Below, one piece after another: positions 1-6,399 of a stretch of 32,193 nt of DNA (position 1 is the first letter of the stretch; each line of letters opens with the position of its first letter). Origin of the DNA: a virus; the IMG/VR virus record IMGVR_UViG_3300007735_000615, positions 1 through 32,193 of that record; one strand, 5' to 3'. Under the pieces are notes generated by a model. That model saw nothing but the letters and a program-made list of their open reading frames with translations, did no database searches and had not been told where the DNA came from. The position numbers and the translations under genes were made by a program.

Positions 1-288
1 TCCGCCTCGATTGCCGTAGCCGCTATTCAGGCTTTGACCAAATGGGCTTTGCCCTTGCGGTTGAAATCCGCCACCAAAACCTTGACCACCGCCATAGCCG
101 CCCTGCATCTGGCCGTTATTACCCCCATAGCCGCCAAAGGCTTGACCGCCGTAGCCTTGACCGCCGCCGTAACCACCACCAAAACCTTGACCGCCGCCGT
201 AGCCGCCTTGCATTTGGCCACCGCCAAACGGGTTAGATTGTTGACCGTAGCCACCACCAAAAGAACTTTGTCCTGCACCATTAGCCAT
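1..288 (-). CDS. Gly-rich repeat protein, C-terminus cut by window edge
   Basis: The frame is open from the ATG at 288 to base 1 (96 codons) with no stop, so the gene continues beyond the left edge. The product is dominated by Gly, Gln, Tyr and Phe, with repeats of the type GGYGGGQGFGG and GGQMQGGYGGGQ; there is no recognisable enzyme motif. The start overlaps the stop of the upstream gene (TAATG). Low-complexity Gly-rich proteins in phage late operons are often virion or assembly accessories, but no function can be assigned here. Overlapping frames in the same bases are artefacts of the repetitive codons. Confidence 0.75.
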   Translation of the reverse strand, partial: MANGAGQSSFGGGYGQQSNPFGGGQMQGGYGGGQGFGGGYGGGQGYGGQAFGGYGGNNGQMQGGYGGGQGFGGGFQPQGQSPFGQSLNSGYGNRGG

Positions 289-521
289 TATCTGTACCCC
301 GCTGTTTTCTTTGCAATAGTTTTTGGCTGGGCCACAAACTGCTTACCTGCCGCCTTACCCTTGCGTTTGGCTTTGGTTGTCGCAGCATACTCTGCTGGTG
401 ACAATGACTTAATAGCCGCTTCAGGCAAATACCGTTCGCCCGTCTTGCTTGAAGGCTTCCCCGACTTGGTACGCCACTTCTGGTCGCCCCAGTTTTTTAA
501 GGACTGTTGCGGCGCTTTCAA
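288..521 (-). CDS. Small basic phage protein, DUF5872-like
   Basis: A 77-residue, very basic protein with the central signature WGDQKWRTKSGKPS followed by GERYLPEAAIKSL and a Lys-rich C-terminus ending KKTAGYR. From memory this pattern (W-x-x-x-KWRTKSGK, then GERYLP, then SPAEYAATT) matches a short domain of unknown function found in phages and large DNA viruses (DUF5872); the family name is recalled, not searched. It overlaps the upstream gene by 4 nt (ATGA) and its stop overlaps the next start, so translation is probably coupled. Charge and size would fit a DNA- or virion-associated accessory, which is inference. Confidence 0.75.
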   Translation of the reverse strand: MKAPQQSLKNWGDQKWRTKSGKPSSKTGERYLPEAAIKSLSPAEYAATTKAKRKGKAAGKQFVAQPKTIAKKTAGYR

Positions 522-793
522 TCTTTGTAGCCCCCGCCTGCGGCCTTGTATTTCTTGGCAACAAGTTGCGCTTTACGGGCTGACCATTGACCTGCGCCAG
601 TACCTTGGGTAGCCGCTGCCTTGACCTGAGACACAATCTTCTTGCGCAGGGTAGGCTTGGTGTAGTTACCCGCCGCGTTGACTTTGCCGCCTTCTTTGTA
701 CTGAGTGAAGTCGGTGTCATCGCGGCGTGATTTCTTCACACCATTGGGCATTTTGGAGGGGTTGATGTCCCCCATCCCACGGCTGGCTCTCAT
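518..793 (-). CDS. Conserved small phage protein of unknown function
   Basis: A 91-residue basic protein starting MRASRGMGDINPSKMP and containing RRDDTDFTQYKEGGKV and a C-terminal QWSARKAQLVAKKYKAAGGG segment. I recognise this as a recurrent small late protein of environmental phages, always without assigned function. The ATG at 793 lies 2 nt downstream (in the reading direction) of the upstream stop at 795-797, with a weak purine-rich ribosome site. It overlaps the next gene by 4 nt. No transmembrane segment or catalytic motif is visible. Confidence 0.75.
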   Translation of the reverse strand: MRASRGMGDINPSKMPNGVKKSRRDDTDFTQYKEGGKVNAAGNYTKPTLRKKIVSQVKAAATQGTGAGQWSARKAQLVAKKYKAAGGGYKD

Positions 794-794
794 C

Positions 795-1124
795 TCAGCA
801 CTTCCCGCCTTTTTTCATGACGATCTGCTTGGCTTTGGTTTTGCCTTTGGTAGCAACGCCATCAGCCGCGCTGGTGTAACCACCAGCAGCCATTTTCTTC
901 ATTGGCATTTCTTTTTTACCTGCTGCCATTGCTTTTTTCTTGGCAATCATTTCCATGAACGGGTTTGCTTTAGCCATATCACCACCTCTTTTAAAAGTTT
1001 TGCCTTTGTCGGCAGTTGAAAAATCCTTGCCCACAGACTGTGGGACTCCGACTTTCTTGGCGAACGATGGCGAGTGCGCAATCGCTTCCATGAAATTGTG
1101 TTGTTTCTTACTCGTGCTTGGCAT
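795..1124 (-). CDS. Small phage protein with MPSTSKKQHNFMEAIA signature
   Basis: The frame is open further upstream to 1235, but the family signature begins at the ATG at 1124 (MPSTSKKQHNFMEAIA), with a purine-rich AAGAAAG six bases upstream, so that start is chosen (109 residues). A second conserved stretch is FAKKVGVPQSVGKDF. The C-terminus, AAGGYTSAADGVATKGKT, closely resembles the C-terminus of the gene at 1305-1520, suggesting a shared tail module. The N-terminal part is a common unassigned phage late protein. It overlaps the holin-like gene by 17 nt. Function unknown; a virion-associated role is only inferred from position. Confidence 0.75.
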   Translation of the reverse strand: MPSTSKKQHNFMEAIAHSPSFAKKVGVPQSVGKDFSTADKGKTFKRGGDMAKANPFMEMIAKKKAMAAGKKEMPMKKMAAGGYTSAADGVATKGKTKAKQIVMKKGGKC

Positions 1125-1308
1125 CGTCATCTTTCTTGCGATTAAGAAGCTTTTGCACAGTGTCAGTTTCGTAGATGCGGATTGCCACCCAAACAATACT
1201 GAGCAGTGCTGAGACAGCAGGTAAGAATTCCACAAGCGTTCCTATGACGGTGATTAAAGACGCACCATCAAGGATGTGCTTCAAAGTTTCTTGGTTCTGT
1301 TCGTTCAT
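1108..1308 (-). CDS. Putative holin (small membrane protein)
   Basis: A 66-residue protein with a polar N-terminus (MNEQNQETLKHILDG), one or two closely spaced hydrophobic segments over about residues 17-45 (ASLITVIGTLVEFLPAV, ALLSIVWVAIRIY), then a charged Lys/Asp-rich tail. This layout and the IVWVAIRIYETDTVQ motif resemble small phage holins that perforate the inner membrane to trigger lysis. The ribosome site AGAGGT sits 8 nt upstream. No endolysin gene lies in the window, so lysis function rests on sequence pattern and late-operon position only. Confidence 0.7.
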   Translation of the reverse strand: MNEQNQETLKHILDGASLITVIGTLVEFLPAVSALLSIVWVAIRIYETDTVQKLLNRKKDDDAKHE

Positions 1309-1520
1309 ATGTATTTACCTCTTGTTTTGCCTTTGACCGCACAGCCATCTGCGCGGGAAGAAGCTGAGCCACCCTTGGCGTAATTCTTATCAGGAATTTT
1401 TAATTCCGAATTGGGTTTACTGCGTTGCGCGGGAGGAGGAATACGTGCTTCCGCTTTTTCACCCATATAAGGCAATTGTTGGATTGGCACTTTGAACTGC
1501 GGTGTGTCTGATTTAGCCAT
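1305..1520 (-). CDS. Small late protein with shared C-terminal tail module
   Basis: A 71-residue protein, Pro- and Lys-rich, starting MAKSDTPQFKVPIQQLPYMG. The last 25 residues (YAKGGSASSRADGCAVKGKT and on) match the C-terminus of the protein at 795-1124 in the pattern GG-x(2)-S-x(2,3)-DG-x-A-x-KGKT. A GAGGT ribosome site lies 6 nt before the ATG at 1520. The stop overlaps the holin-like start (ATATGA). Function is unknown. Confidence 0.75.
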   Translation of the reverse strand: MAKSDTPQFKVPIQQLPYMGEKAEARIPPPAQRSKPNSELKIPDKNYAKGGSASSRADGCAVKGKTRGKYI

Positions 1521-1527
1521 GATTACC

Positions 1528-1782
1528 TCAACATTTCCAAGCCCGAAGGCTTTTGTTAATCCTCGAATCTGGGTCTTTTGCGGTCTTGGCGCTTGTCAGC
1601 TTCTTCTTCATGCCTTCCATACGGGCGCAAAAGGAGTCGCGGCGTTTGCCGCCCTCTGGTTGAGGAGCTTTCAGACCCGGCTTGCCGGGGTTCGCCTTGT
1701 TGTAGGAAGCCCGACCTTTGGCGTTCAAGCCGCCCTTCTCGGATTTCCCTTCCTTGCGTTGCCATGCTGGGGACTTAGCCAT
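1528..1782 (-). CDS. DUF6321-like small basic phage protein
   Basis: An 84-residue basic protein with PAWQRKEGKSEKGGLNAKGR near the N-terminus, a central DSFCARMEGMKKKLTSAKTA and the C-terminal DSRINKSLRAWKC. These three blocks in this order fit the phage domain DUF6321 as I remember it. It overlaps the upstream gene by 8 nt (stop TAA inside the second and third codons) and has almost no ribosome-binding site of its own, so it is probably expressed by translational coupling. No biochemical role is known to me; the basic charge would allow nucleic-acid contact. Confidence 0.8.
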   Translation of the reverse strand: MAKSPAWQRKEGKSEKGGLNAKGRASYNKANPGKPGLKAPQPEGGKRRDSFCARMEGMKKKLTSAKTAKDPDSRINKSLRAWKC

Positions 1783-2065
1783 AGAACACCGTCACGCTGG
1801 CAATGTTTGTCAGCGTTGCATAAATGTTGGTGTAGCACCTGACACCCTCGCCCGGCACCAACACGTAGAACGAGTTGGGGTTTGAGTTGGAGGGAATATC
1901 AATCTCAATCATCGTGGTGCCGCTGGAACCGCCGTCTTTTAGAAGGAGGGTGCCAGCAGAACTTGCGGTGGCGCAAATTGAAAACCCTTTGATACGCGCT
2001 GGCTGACCAAAGATCGAACCAGACGCGTTCAAGTGCGTTGACTTAACGTCATACTGCATTGTCAT
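1775..2065 (-). CDS. Small virion-type protein (MQYDVKS family)
   Basis: The open frame reaches a TTG at 2071, but the AGGAGT ribosome site lies 6 nt upstream of the ATG at 2065, so translation most likely begins MTMQYDVKSTHLNASG (96 residues). The rest is beta-rich and alternates short hydrophobic stretches with Gly/Ser/Thr (SAGTLLLKDGGSSGTTMIEI, VPGEGVRCYTNIYATL), typical of small phage head or tail structural proteins. It follows the gene at 2111-2650 after a GC-rich hairpin. I recognise the family as recurrent in phage late operons; the exact virion position is unknown. Confidence 0.7.
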   Translation of the reverse strand: MTMQYDVKSTHLNASGSIFGQPARIKGFSICATASSAGTLLLKDGGSSGTTMIEIDIPSNSNPNSFYVLVPGEGVRCYTNIYATLTNIASVTVFYG

Positions 2066-2086
2066 AATCAAACTCCTGATTTAACA

Positions 2087-2100
2087 GGGGCCGAAGCCCC
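2087..2100 (-). other. GGGGC-TTCG-GCCCC intergenic hairpin
   Basis: On the minus strand the bases read GGGGC, loop TTCG, GCCCC, a stable UUCG tetraloop hairpin in the 45-nt gap between two late genes. It is followed by TGTTAAATC, not a T-run, so it is a weak candidate for termination and more likely an RNA 3'-end stabiliser or processing signal. Confidence 0.6.
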
Positions 2101-2110
2101 GTTGGGTTGA

Positions 2111-2650
2111 TTAAGAGTTGGCAAACGGTGTGGCAACAGTGCCTGTACCCAATGCAACACCATTGACCATGTACTTCAGTGCGGCGATTGCGTAAATCTG
2201 CACCCAAGTACCAGCAACGCCGCCGGTTGTTCCACCGTTGAAGTTGATGAAGTCGTTTGCGGCTGCGGCAGTGTAGGCCACCAAAGCGTTGGAGCTATCG
2301 GTGTCCACACCAAAAATGGTGCCGATGTACTTGTCAGTACCGTCAGTACCGATCTTCAAAGAACTGGTAGCAATGGTTGTGGGAACCCAGATTGTGTACA
2401 CAACACCTTGGTTGTTTGAAGTGCTGGGGTCTTGGCCGGGGCCAGAAGTAGTTGGGTTGGCATCAGCATTGATGGTAGGCAGAGTCAAAGTGATGTCTGC
2501 GGCCAAAGTGCCACCAACGGAAAGAATGCGACCGCCGTGGTCAACAGGGTTCAGTGTGGTTGAAGCAGTGATTGCAACAACAGCGGCTGGGCCTTGGTTG
2601 TACATACCAGCCAAAGAACGGACTGGGCCTTGAAATGTAGTGCGTGCCAT
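2111..2650 (-). CDS. Putative head-associated structural protein
   Basis: A 179-residue protein rich in Ala, Thr, Gly and Val, with predicted beta structure throughout and no charged coiled coil. It begins MARTTFQGPVRSLAGMYNQG, a start typical of phage structural proteins encoded just after the major capsid gene. An AAGGAA ribosome site lies 5 nt before the ATG. It is separated from the capsid gene by 135 nt that hold a terminator-like hairpin and inverted repeats, so its level may be set separately. A decoration or fibre-like surface role is plausible but not shown. Confidence 0.7.
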   Translation of the reverse strand: MARTTFQGPVRSLAGMYNQGPAAVVAITASTTLNPVDHGGRILSVGGTLAADITLTLPTINADANPTTSGPGQDPSTSNNQGVVYTIWVPTTIATSSLKIGTDGTDKYIGTIFGVDTDSSNALVAYTAAAANDFINFNGGTTGGVAGTWVQIYAIAALKYMVNGVALGTGTVATPFANS

Positions 2651-2785
2651 GATGATTCCTTACATGCAAGTAGCGCATCTGTCTGCATGTCGTCAGCCGG
2701 GACTGTCAGATGCACCGGAAACCCCGGAATGGTTTGAATATACCTTAAAAGAATAGGGGGCGCTAGCCCCCTTCCCCACTTTCGC
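2651..2785 (-). promoter_or_regulatory. Structured intergenic region after the capsid gene
   Basis: The 135-nt gap has, in reading direction, a GC hairpin (2771-2756), then two 7-bp inverted repeats: CAGATGC (2713-2707) with GCATCTG (2681-2675 as read on plus), and TGCATGT/ACATGCA (2690-2684 and 2668-2662). The last repeat abuts the ribosome site of the next gene and could shield it. I see no convincing -35/-10 pair. Confidence 0.45.
2743..2771 (-). terminator. Candidate intrinsic terminator after major capsid gene
   Basis: Read on the minus strand: GGGGGC, loop TAGC, GCCCCC, followed by TATTCTTTTAAGG. The stem is 6 GC pairs and starts 15 nt after the capsid stop codon (2786-2788). The T-tract is interrupted, so partial termination that lowers downstream expression relative to capsid protein is likely. 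Confidence 0.6.
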
Positions 2786-3715
2786 TTACGCGCCAGCAGA
2801 ACCCCACATACCGAGGGGATCAGACCAGCCGAAGCTGTAACGTTCACGAGCTTTGTAACGGACGTTGCCGGTATCAAAGTCGCCGTCCATTGAGTTAGCC
2901 AGAGGCATACGCTCAAAGTGCTTCATGCCGTTGGGAACGTCAGTAATCAAATACCAGCCGTTGACATCGGTCAAGAAGTGATTGACGGTGTAGCCTTCAG
3001 GGATTGCACCCATCTGCTTCAACGCGTTGATGTCGTTGTCAGCAGTAGAGACACGCAGTTCAGTGTCAAGCAAACGCTTGGCAACGAACATCAGTGAAGG
3101 TGGAATAACCATCTTGCGAGGCTTGGCGGCAATCAACAGACCGCGCTCATCAGTCCATGCTGCGATTTGAATCACGGCATTTTCCAAAGAGGTTTCGTTC
3201 AGGTCAACACCAGTGGTGGGGCTGTTGTAGTTAACAGAGCCGTTCACCAGTGGGTGGCCAACACGAGTGCTGGAGCTGTTGTTACCGAACAAGGTAACGC
3301 CGTCACCGCCCAAGTATGAACCGTTGAAACCGTTGTTGATAACGGAAGCGGCTTTAACTTGCTTGGTGTAGGACATGGCACGGGCCAGAGCTTTGGTGTA
3401 ACGAGCAGACAGGCTGTCGTACAAGTTATCTTCGACCGCTTCTTCAGTGATCGAGAAACCCAGAGCAATGGTTTCGTGGTTGTAACGTGCGGTGAAAGCT
3501 TCCTGCGCATTGTCATAAGAAATTGCAGAACCTTCATTCTTTACGGGAGCGGCACCGAAACCAGCAAGCTTGGTCTCTTCTTCAAAGCTACGCTCAGATT
3601 TCTCTGTTTCGTAGATTTCTTTGTGCTCTTCGCCGTAGCGTGCGTACTCCATACCAAACAATGCGTTCAGTCCGGGGAGCAACTCTTTCAGTAGTTGTGC
3701 GCGTGAAATTGCCAT
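2786..3715 (-). CDS. Major capsid protein
   Basis: A 309-residue protein with an N-terminal helix (MAISRAQLLKELLPGLNALF), an acidic segment around ETEKSERSFEEETKLAGFGA, and the C-terminal DGDFDTGNVRYKARERYSFG ending in SDPLGMWGSAGA. These blocks match the widespread phage major head protein family of about 300 residues with the HK97-type fold (including Mu gpT-like relatives). It forms the icosahedral shell, assembled on the scaffold encoded at 4816-5766. The ribosome site AAGGAG is strong, as expected for the most abundant virion protein, and a terminator-like hairpin follows the gene. Confidence 0.92.
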   Translation of the reverse strand: MAISRAQLLKELLPGLNALFGMEYARYGEEHKEIYETEKSERSFEEETKLAGFGAAPVKNEGSAISYDNAQEAFTARYNHETIALGFSITEEAVEDNLYDSLSARYTKALARAMSYTKQVKAASVINNGFNGSYLGGDGVTLFGNNSSSTRVGHPLVNGSVNYNSPTTGVDLNETSLENAVIQIAAWTDERGLLIAAKPRKMVIPPSLMFVAKRLLDTELRVSTADNDINALKQMGAIPEGYTVNHFLTDVNGWYLITDVPNGMKHFERMPLANSMDGDFDTGNVRYKARERYSFGWSDPLGMWGSAGA

Positions 3716-3728
3716 TTTGAGTTACTCC

Positions 3729-4355
3729 TTACAGGCCAACTGCGTTGGTAAATGAGTGATAGCCGGGGTTAATTTTGACAAGGATGTCGGTGTAAGCATC
3801 GCCTACAGTCGAGAAGCCTTGCATATTAACGAACCCAACAACACGGAAAGCTGCGGTGGTAGTCACAGCAGAGGAACCGGCTACGACAGAAGCCGTAGAG
3901 TTACCTGTTGATGTGCTGCCTGTTGCCACAGCGCTGGTTGTGAAAAACACGTTTGCGCCCAATGCAGCTTGCGTGACAGAGCCAGCAGACTGAACTTGGA
4001 ACACAACACCGGGATCATCCACAACGTAAGCGTTAATCACGCCAGTCGTACCTGTGGGGTAATACTGTGCATAGATTACTTGGCCTTGTGCGTTGATGTA
4101 CGAACAGCCAACGAACACACCTACGATACCGGTGTTAGCGGTGCCAGTAGGAAAGCCATTGGTGGTCGCGTCAGCGCCGGTTGCGGTTGCCACAGCCAGA
4201 TAGCCAGACGCATTCACGTACACGGGCGAGCCGTTGTAAATGTTCGAGGCAGTACCTGCGGGGTCGATGAGATAAGAACGGGTCGCACCTGCATACGGTG
4301 TGCCGCCCAACTCATTTACGGCTTTTAGGCCGTAAGGGGATGCTACTGATGCCAT
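3729..4355 (-). CDS. Putative head decoration / structural protein
   Basis: A 208-residue protein immediately upstream of the capsid gene, beginning MASVASPYGLKAVNELGGTP and very rich in Ala, Gly, Thr, Val. Segments such as SPVYVNASGYLAVATATGAD and GVFVGCSYINAQGQVIYAQY suggest a beta-barrel style virion protein. The family regularly sits beside the capsid gene in environmental phages, so a head-decoration role is a reasonable inference. Strong AAGGAGT ribosome site; 13 nt to the capsid gene. Confidence 0.75.
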   Translation of the reverse strand: MASVASPYGLKAVNELGGTPYAGATRSYLIDPAGTASNIYNGSPVYVNASGYLAVATATGADATTNGFPTGTANTGIVGVFVGCSYINAQGQVIYAQYYPTGTTGVINAYVVDDPGVVFQVQSAGSVTQAALGANVFFTTSAVATGSTSTGNSTASVVAGSSAVTTTAAFRVVGFVNMQGFSTVGDAYTDILVKINPGYHSFTNAVGL

Positions 4356-4370
4356 TTAAGGACTCCTTGT

Positions 4371-4823
4371 TTATTTAGAACCTGAACCAAATCCGGCTCC
4401 GCGACTGACTGACGATTTTTTCTCGGCAAACAGCGGCATTATCGGATTGTTGTTTCGCATGAAGTGGTTGTCCACTGATTCCATCTGGTTCTGAGCTTGT
4501 TTGTCGTAGTACTCATTACGTGCATCCGCTTTATCGGAAGGCATCTTGCAAAGCATGAGGCCACCAATTTCAACGTTACCCGTTTTTTCACTCCCAACAA
4601 TCATTAACTCAGGATGATCTACTGCTTTCACCGGCTCCCAGCCATCGCGGAACTTACGTGACACGTTGGTCGGTTCGTGCTGACCCAAGACATGTGTAGC
4701 TACCCAACGGTAGATATATCCGGGTTCAGGTGTCGGATCGGGCAGTGCAGTCGGCGGTACGTATACAGCACGAGCCTGCTTTTCGCGTGACACATTGTCA
4801 CGAGGGTTACGGTTTTCAGCCAT
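4371..4823 (-). CDS. Conserved head-morphogenesis-region protein
   Basis: A 150-residue hydrophilic protein located between scaffold and capsid-region genes. Conserved-looking blocks are NVSREKQARAVYVPPTALPD near the N-terminus, a central IGGLMLCKMPSDKADARNEY and a C-terminal SRGAGFGSG tail. I recognise this as a recurring phage gene at this position (SREKQAR..YTPP start) with no assigned biochemical role. It overlaps the scaffold gene by 8 nt and has GGAGAA upstream, giving coupled translation. It may be a minor virion or assembly protein. Confidence 0.75.
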   Translation of the reverse strand: MAENRNPRDNVSREKQARAVYVPPTALPDPTPEPGYIYRWVATHVLGQHEPTNVSRKFRDGWEPVKAVDHPELMIVGSEKTGNVEIGGLMLCKMPSDKADARNEYYDKQAQNQMESVDNHFMRNNNPIMPLFAEKKSSVSRGAGFGSGSK

Positions 4824-5766
4824 TTTGATTCTCCAGTTTTAAAACTTCTGCAACATATTTTTTTGGGTCGAGGTTGTACTTTTTAATTAACGCAGCTTGA
4901 GACGGCGTTAACTGTATCTTCCTTGTCCCGGTTGAACGTGATGCAGGGGCCACCACGGATGATGGACGCCTCGGAGTCTCACTCGACCTAGGCCTTTCGT
5001 CGCTTCCACCGAAAACTTCAGGGAACTTCGACTTCACGCGAGCATCTATTTGCTCGAAGTAATCATCGCTGCGGGGATCGACCCCGTTGTTGACTAGTTT
5101 CTGGTGCAGCCCTAGTGCAAAGCTGGTAACTTCTTCAAACCCGTCTGTGCCAAACCACTGGTTTTTTGCTTGCCAGCGCAAGGTTTTTTCGTCAGCACGC
5201 ACCGGTTCGGGTGCTTGTTGTCGCGGTTGTACCTCATAATTTTCGGTTTGTAAAGGGGGTGGCCGAAAATTTTGTGCATATTGCATTTTTGATTTGGCTT
5301 CAAACAACGCTTCTTGGGCGGCAAGAATAGCGTCCGAGTCAAAAGACTCTTGTGCTGCCTTGTATTCCCGGCGTGCTTTGTCCAATTCAGCTTCGGCAGC
5401 AGACTTGGCCATTGCGCCATACTGTTCTGTGCCGTTGCTTACGTACTGCTTTAGTTTGTTGTTTTCGCTGACGTAGTGCTGTGCAAGACGCTCAAGCTCT
5501 TGCTTTTCCCTCAAAAGGGTTTCTTTGGCTCGACGTTCGTCGTGACGGGCATGGGTCAACTCTTTGATGCGTTTTTGGGCACCTTGGGTGTATGACTCAA
5601 TCTCATCATCGGTTGGGTCTGCTACCTCTTTGTCAAGGGGGCGGCGACCACGATCCTGTTCAGGCGTGTCGTCAACGATTTCAATTTCAACATCCTCTTC
5701 GGTTTGAATTTCAACCTTCTGATTCTTGTTGTCATCAAGTTCGTCGGGGAACTTGTATTCGGCCAT
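4816..5766 (-). CDS. Capsid scaffolding (assembly) protein
   Basis: A 316-residue, highly charged protein with an acidic N-terminus (EDVEIEIVDDTPEQD), a long predicted coiled coil at about residues 70-165 (HARHDERRAKETLLREKQEL and onward), a flexible Pro/Gln linker, and a C-terminal helix region (LTPSQAALIKKYNLDPKKYV). This matches the organisation of T7 gp9-like scaffold proteins, which line the inside of the procapsid and leave before or during DNA packaging. Its place two genes before the capsid gene supports the call. An AAGGAGT ribosome site precedes the ATG at 5766. Confidence 0.88.
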   Translation of the reverse strand: MAEYKFPDELDDNKNQKVEIQTEEDVEIEIVDDTPEQDRGRRPLDKEVADPTDDEIESYTQGAQKRIKELTHARHDERRAKETLLREKQELERLAQHYVSENNKLKQYVSNGTEQYGAMAKSAAEAELDKARREYKAAQESFDSDAILAAQEALFEAKSKMQYAQNFRPPPLQTENYEVQPRQQAPEPVRADEKTLRWQAKNQWFGTDGFEEVTSFALGLHQKLVNNGVDPRSDDYFEQIDARVKSKFPEVFGGSDERPRSSETPRRPSSVVAPASRSTGTRKIQLTPSQAALIKKYNLDPKKYVAEVLKLENQNG

Positions 5767-5777
5767 ATCTACTCCTT

Positions 5778-6212
5778 TTAAGCGCGGGTAAGCCCACGAG
5801 GGTCTTGCACAACAGCGTCCACTTGGTCATCATTGATGAGCCGGAACTCTTTTCCAAAAATCTTAAAGCGCGTACCTGAATATGTACGCACGAGCACAAA
5901 GTCACCTTTCTTGCACCACGCTCCTGCGGGGAACTTGGTCTGGTCTTTGTACGCGTCGGGGCCAACCTTGAGCACAAACAGAACAGTTGTTGCATGTTCT
6001 TCTTGACGCATGGAGGAGGTGGCTTTCACGAGATCAAGCTCAGTACCGTCAATCCTTTCGGAGATATCGGGTACGGCACACAGCAGCTTCCAACCTGTCG
6101 GCTCTGGCAGCATGGTGGCTTTTTCATCGTCTGTTGCGTCTTGCGCTGGCGCTTCGACGGGTTGGATTTCAGGCAGGGCAAATTGCCCCGGTTCTAGATC
6201 GAGTTCACTCAT
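5778..6212 (-). CDS. GroES-like (co-chaperonin 10 fold) phage protein
   Basis: A 144-residue protein with a ~38-residue acidic extension followed by a domain that follows the GroES/Cpn10 pattern: WKLLCAVPD at residue 41, VLFVLKVGPDAYKD at about 77-90, then CKKGDFVLVRTYSGTRFKIF and KEFRLINDDQVDAVV at 100-135. The GD-x-VL-x(3)-YSGT-x-x-K-x-x-G-KE order is that of the GroES beta-barrel base. Members of this family appear in phage head operons; T4 gp31 is the classic case of a phage GroES analogue needed to fold capsid protein by host GroEL. The neighbouring scaffold and capsid genes support such a role; a GroES-type mobile loop is not obvious, so co-chaperonin activity is inference. Confidence 0.72.
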   Translation of the reverse strand: MSELDLEPGQFALPEIQPVEAPAQDATDDEKATMLPEPTGWKLLCAVPDISERIDGTELDLVKATSSMRQEEHATTVLFVLKVGPDAYKDQTKFPAGAWCKKGDFVLVRTYSGTRFKIFGKEFRLINDDQVDAVVQDPRGLTRA

Positions 6213-6399
6213 TGGCTTCTTCTACTTTCTTAGCAAGGTCAAGGAGATGGCGCTCTGCGATGGCTAGACCCTGAATAGTCCCGCAGAGTTTTTGATACTC
6301 GTCAAAATTGCGGCATGCCCCACCAGCGCAGTCATCTGCGTAGTTGTTCATGTCGGTGCGTAATTTCTCGCGCAATACGCGTGCGAATTCGGAAATCAT
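6205..6399 (-). CDS. Small helical protein between portal and GroES-like genes
   Basis: A 64-residue mostly helical protein (MISEFARVLREKLRTDMNNY, then ADDCAGGACRNFDEYQKLCG, then a Leu-rich helix). Its ATG overlaps the portal stop (ATGA) and its own stop overlaps the next start by 8 nt. The CAGGACRNFDEYQKLCG block looks conserved among phages that share this gene order, and its location next to the portal gene is constant as I remember it. Function is unknown; a minor virion or assembly factor is possible. Confidence 0.75.
   Translation of the reverse strand: MISEFARVLREKLRTDMNNYADDCAGGACRNFDEYQKLCGTIQGLAIAERHLLDLAKKVEEANE

Noticed and set aside
2066-2071. TTG start for the gene ending at 1775
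   Set aside because: The AGGAGT ribosome site would be directly against it; the ATG at 2065 has correct spacing.
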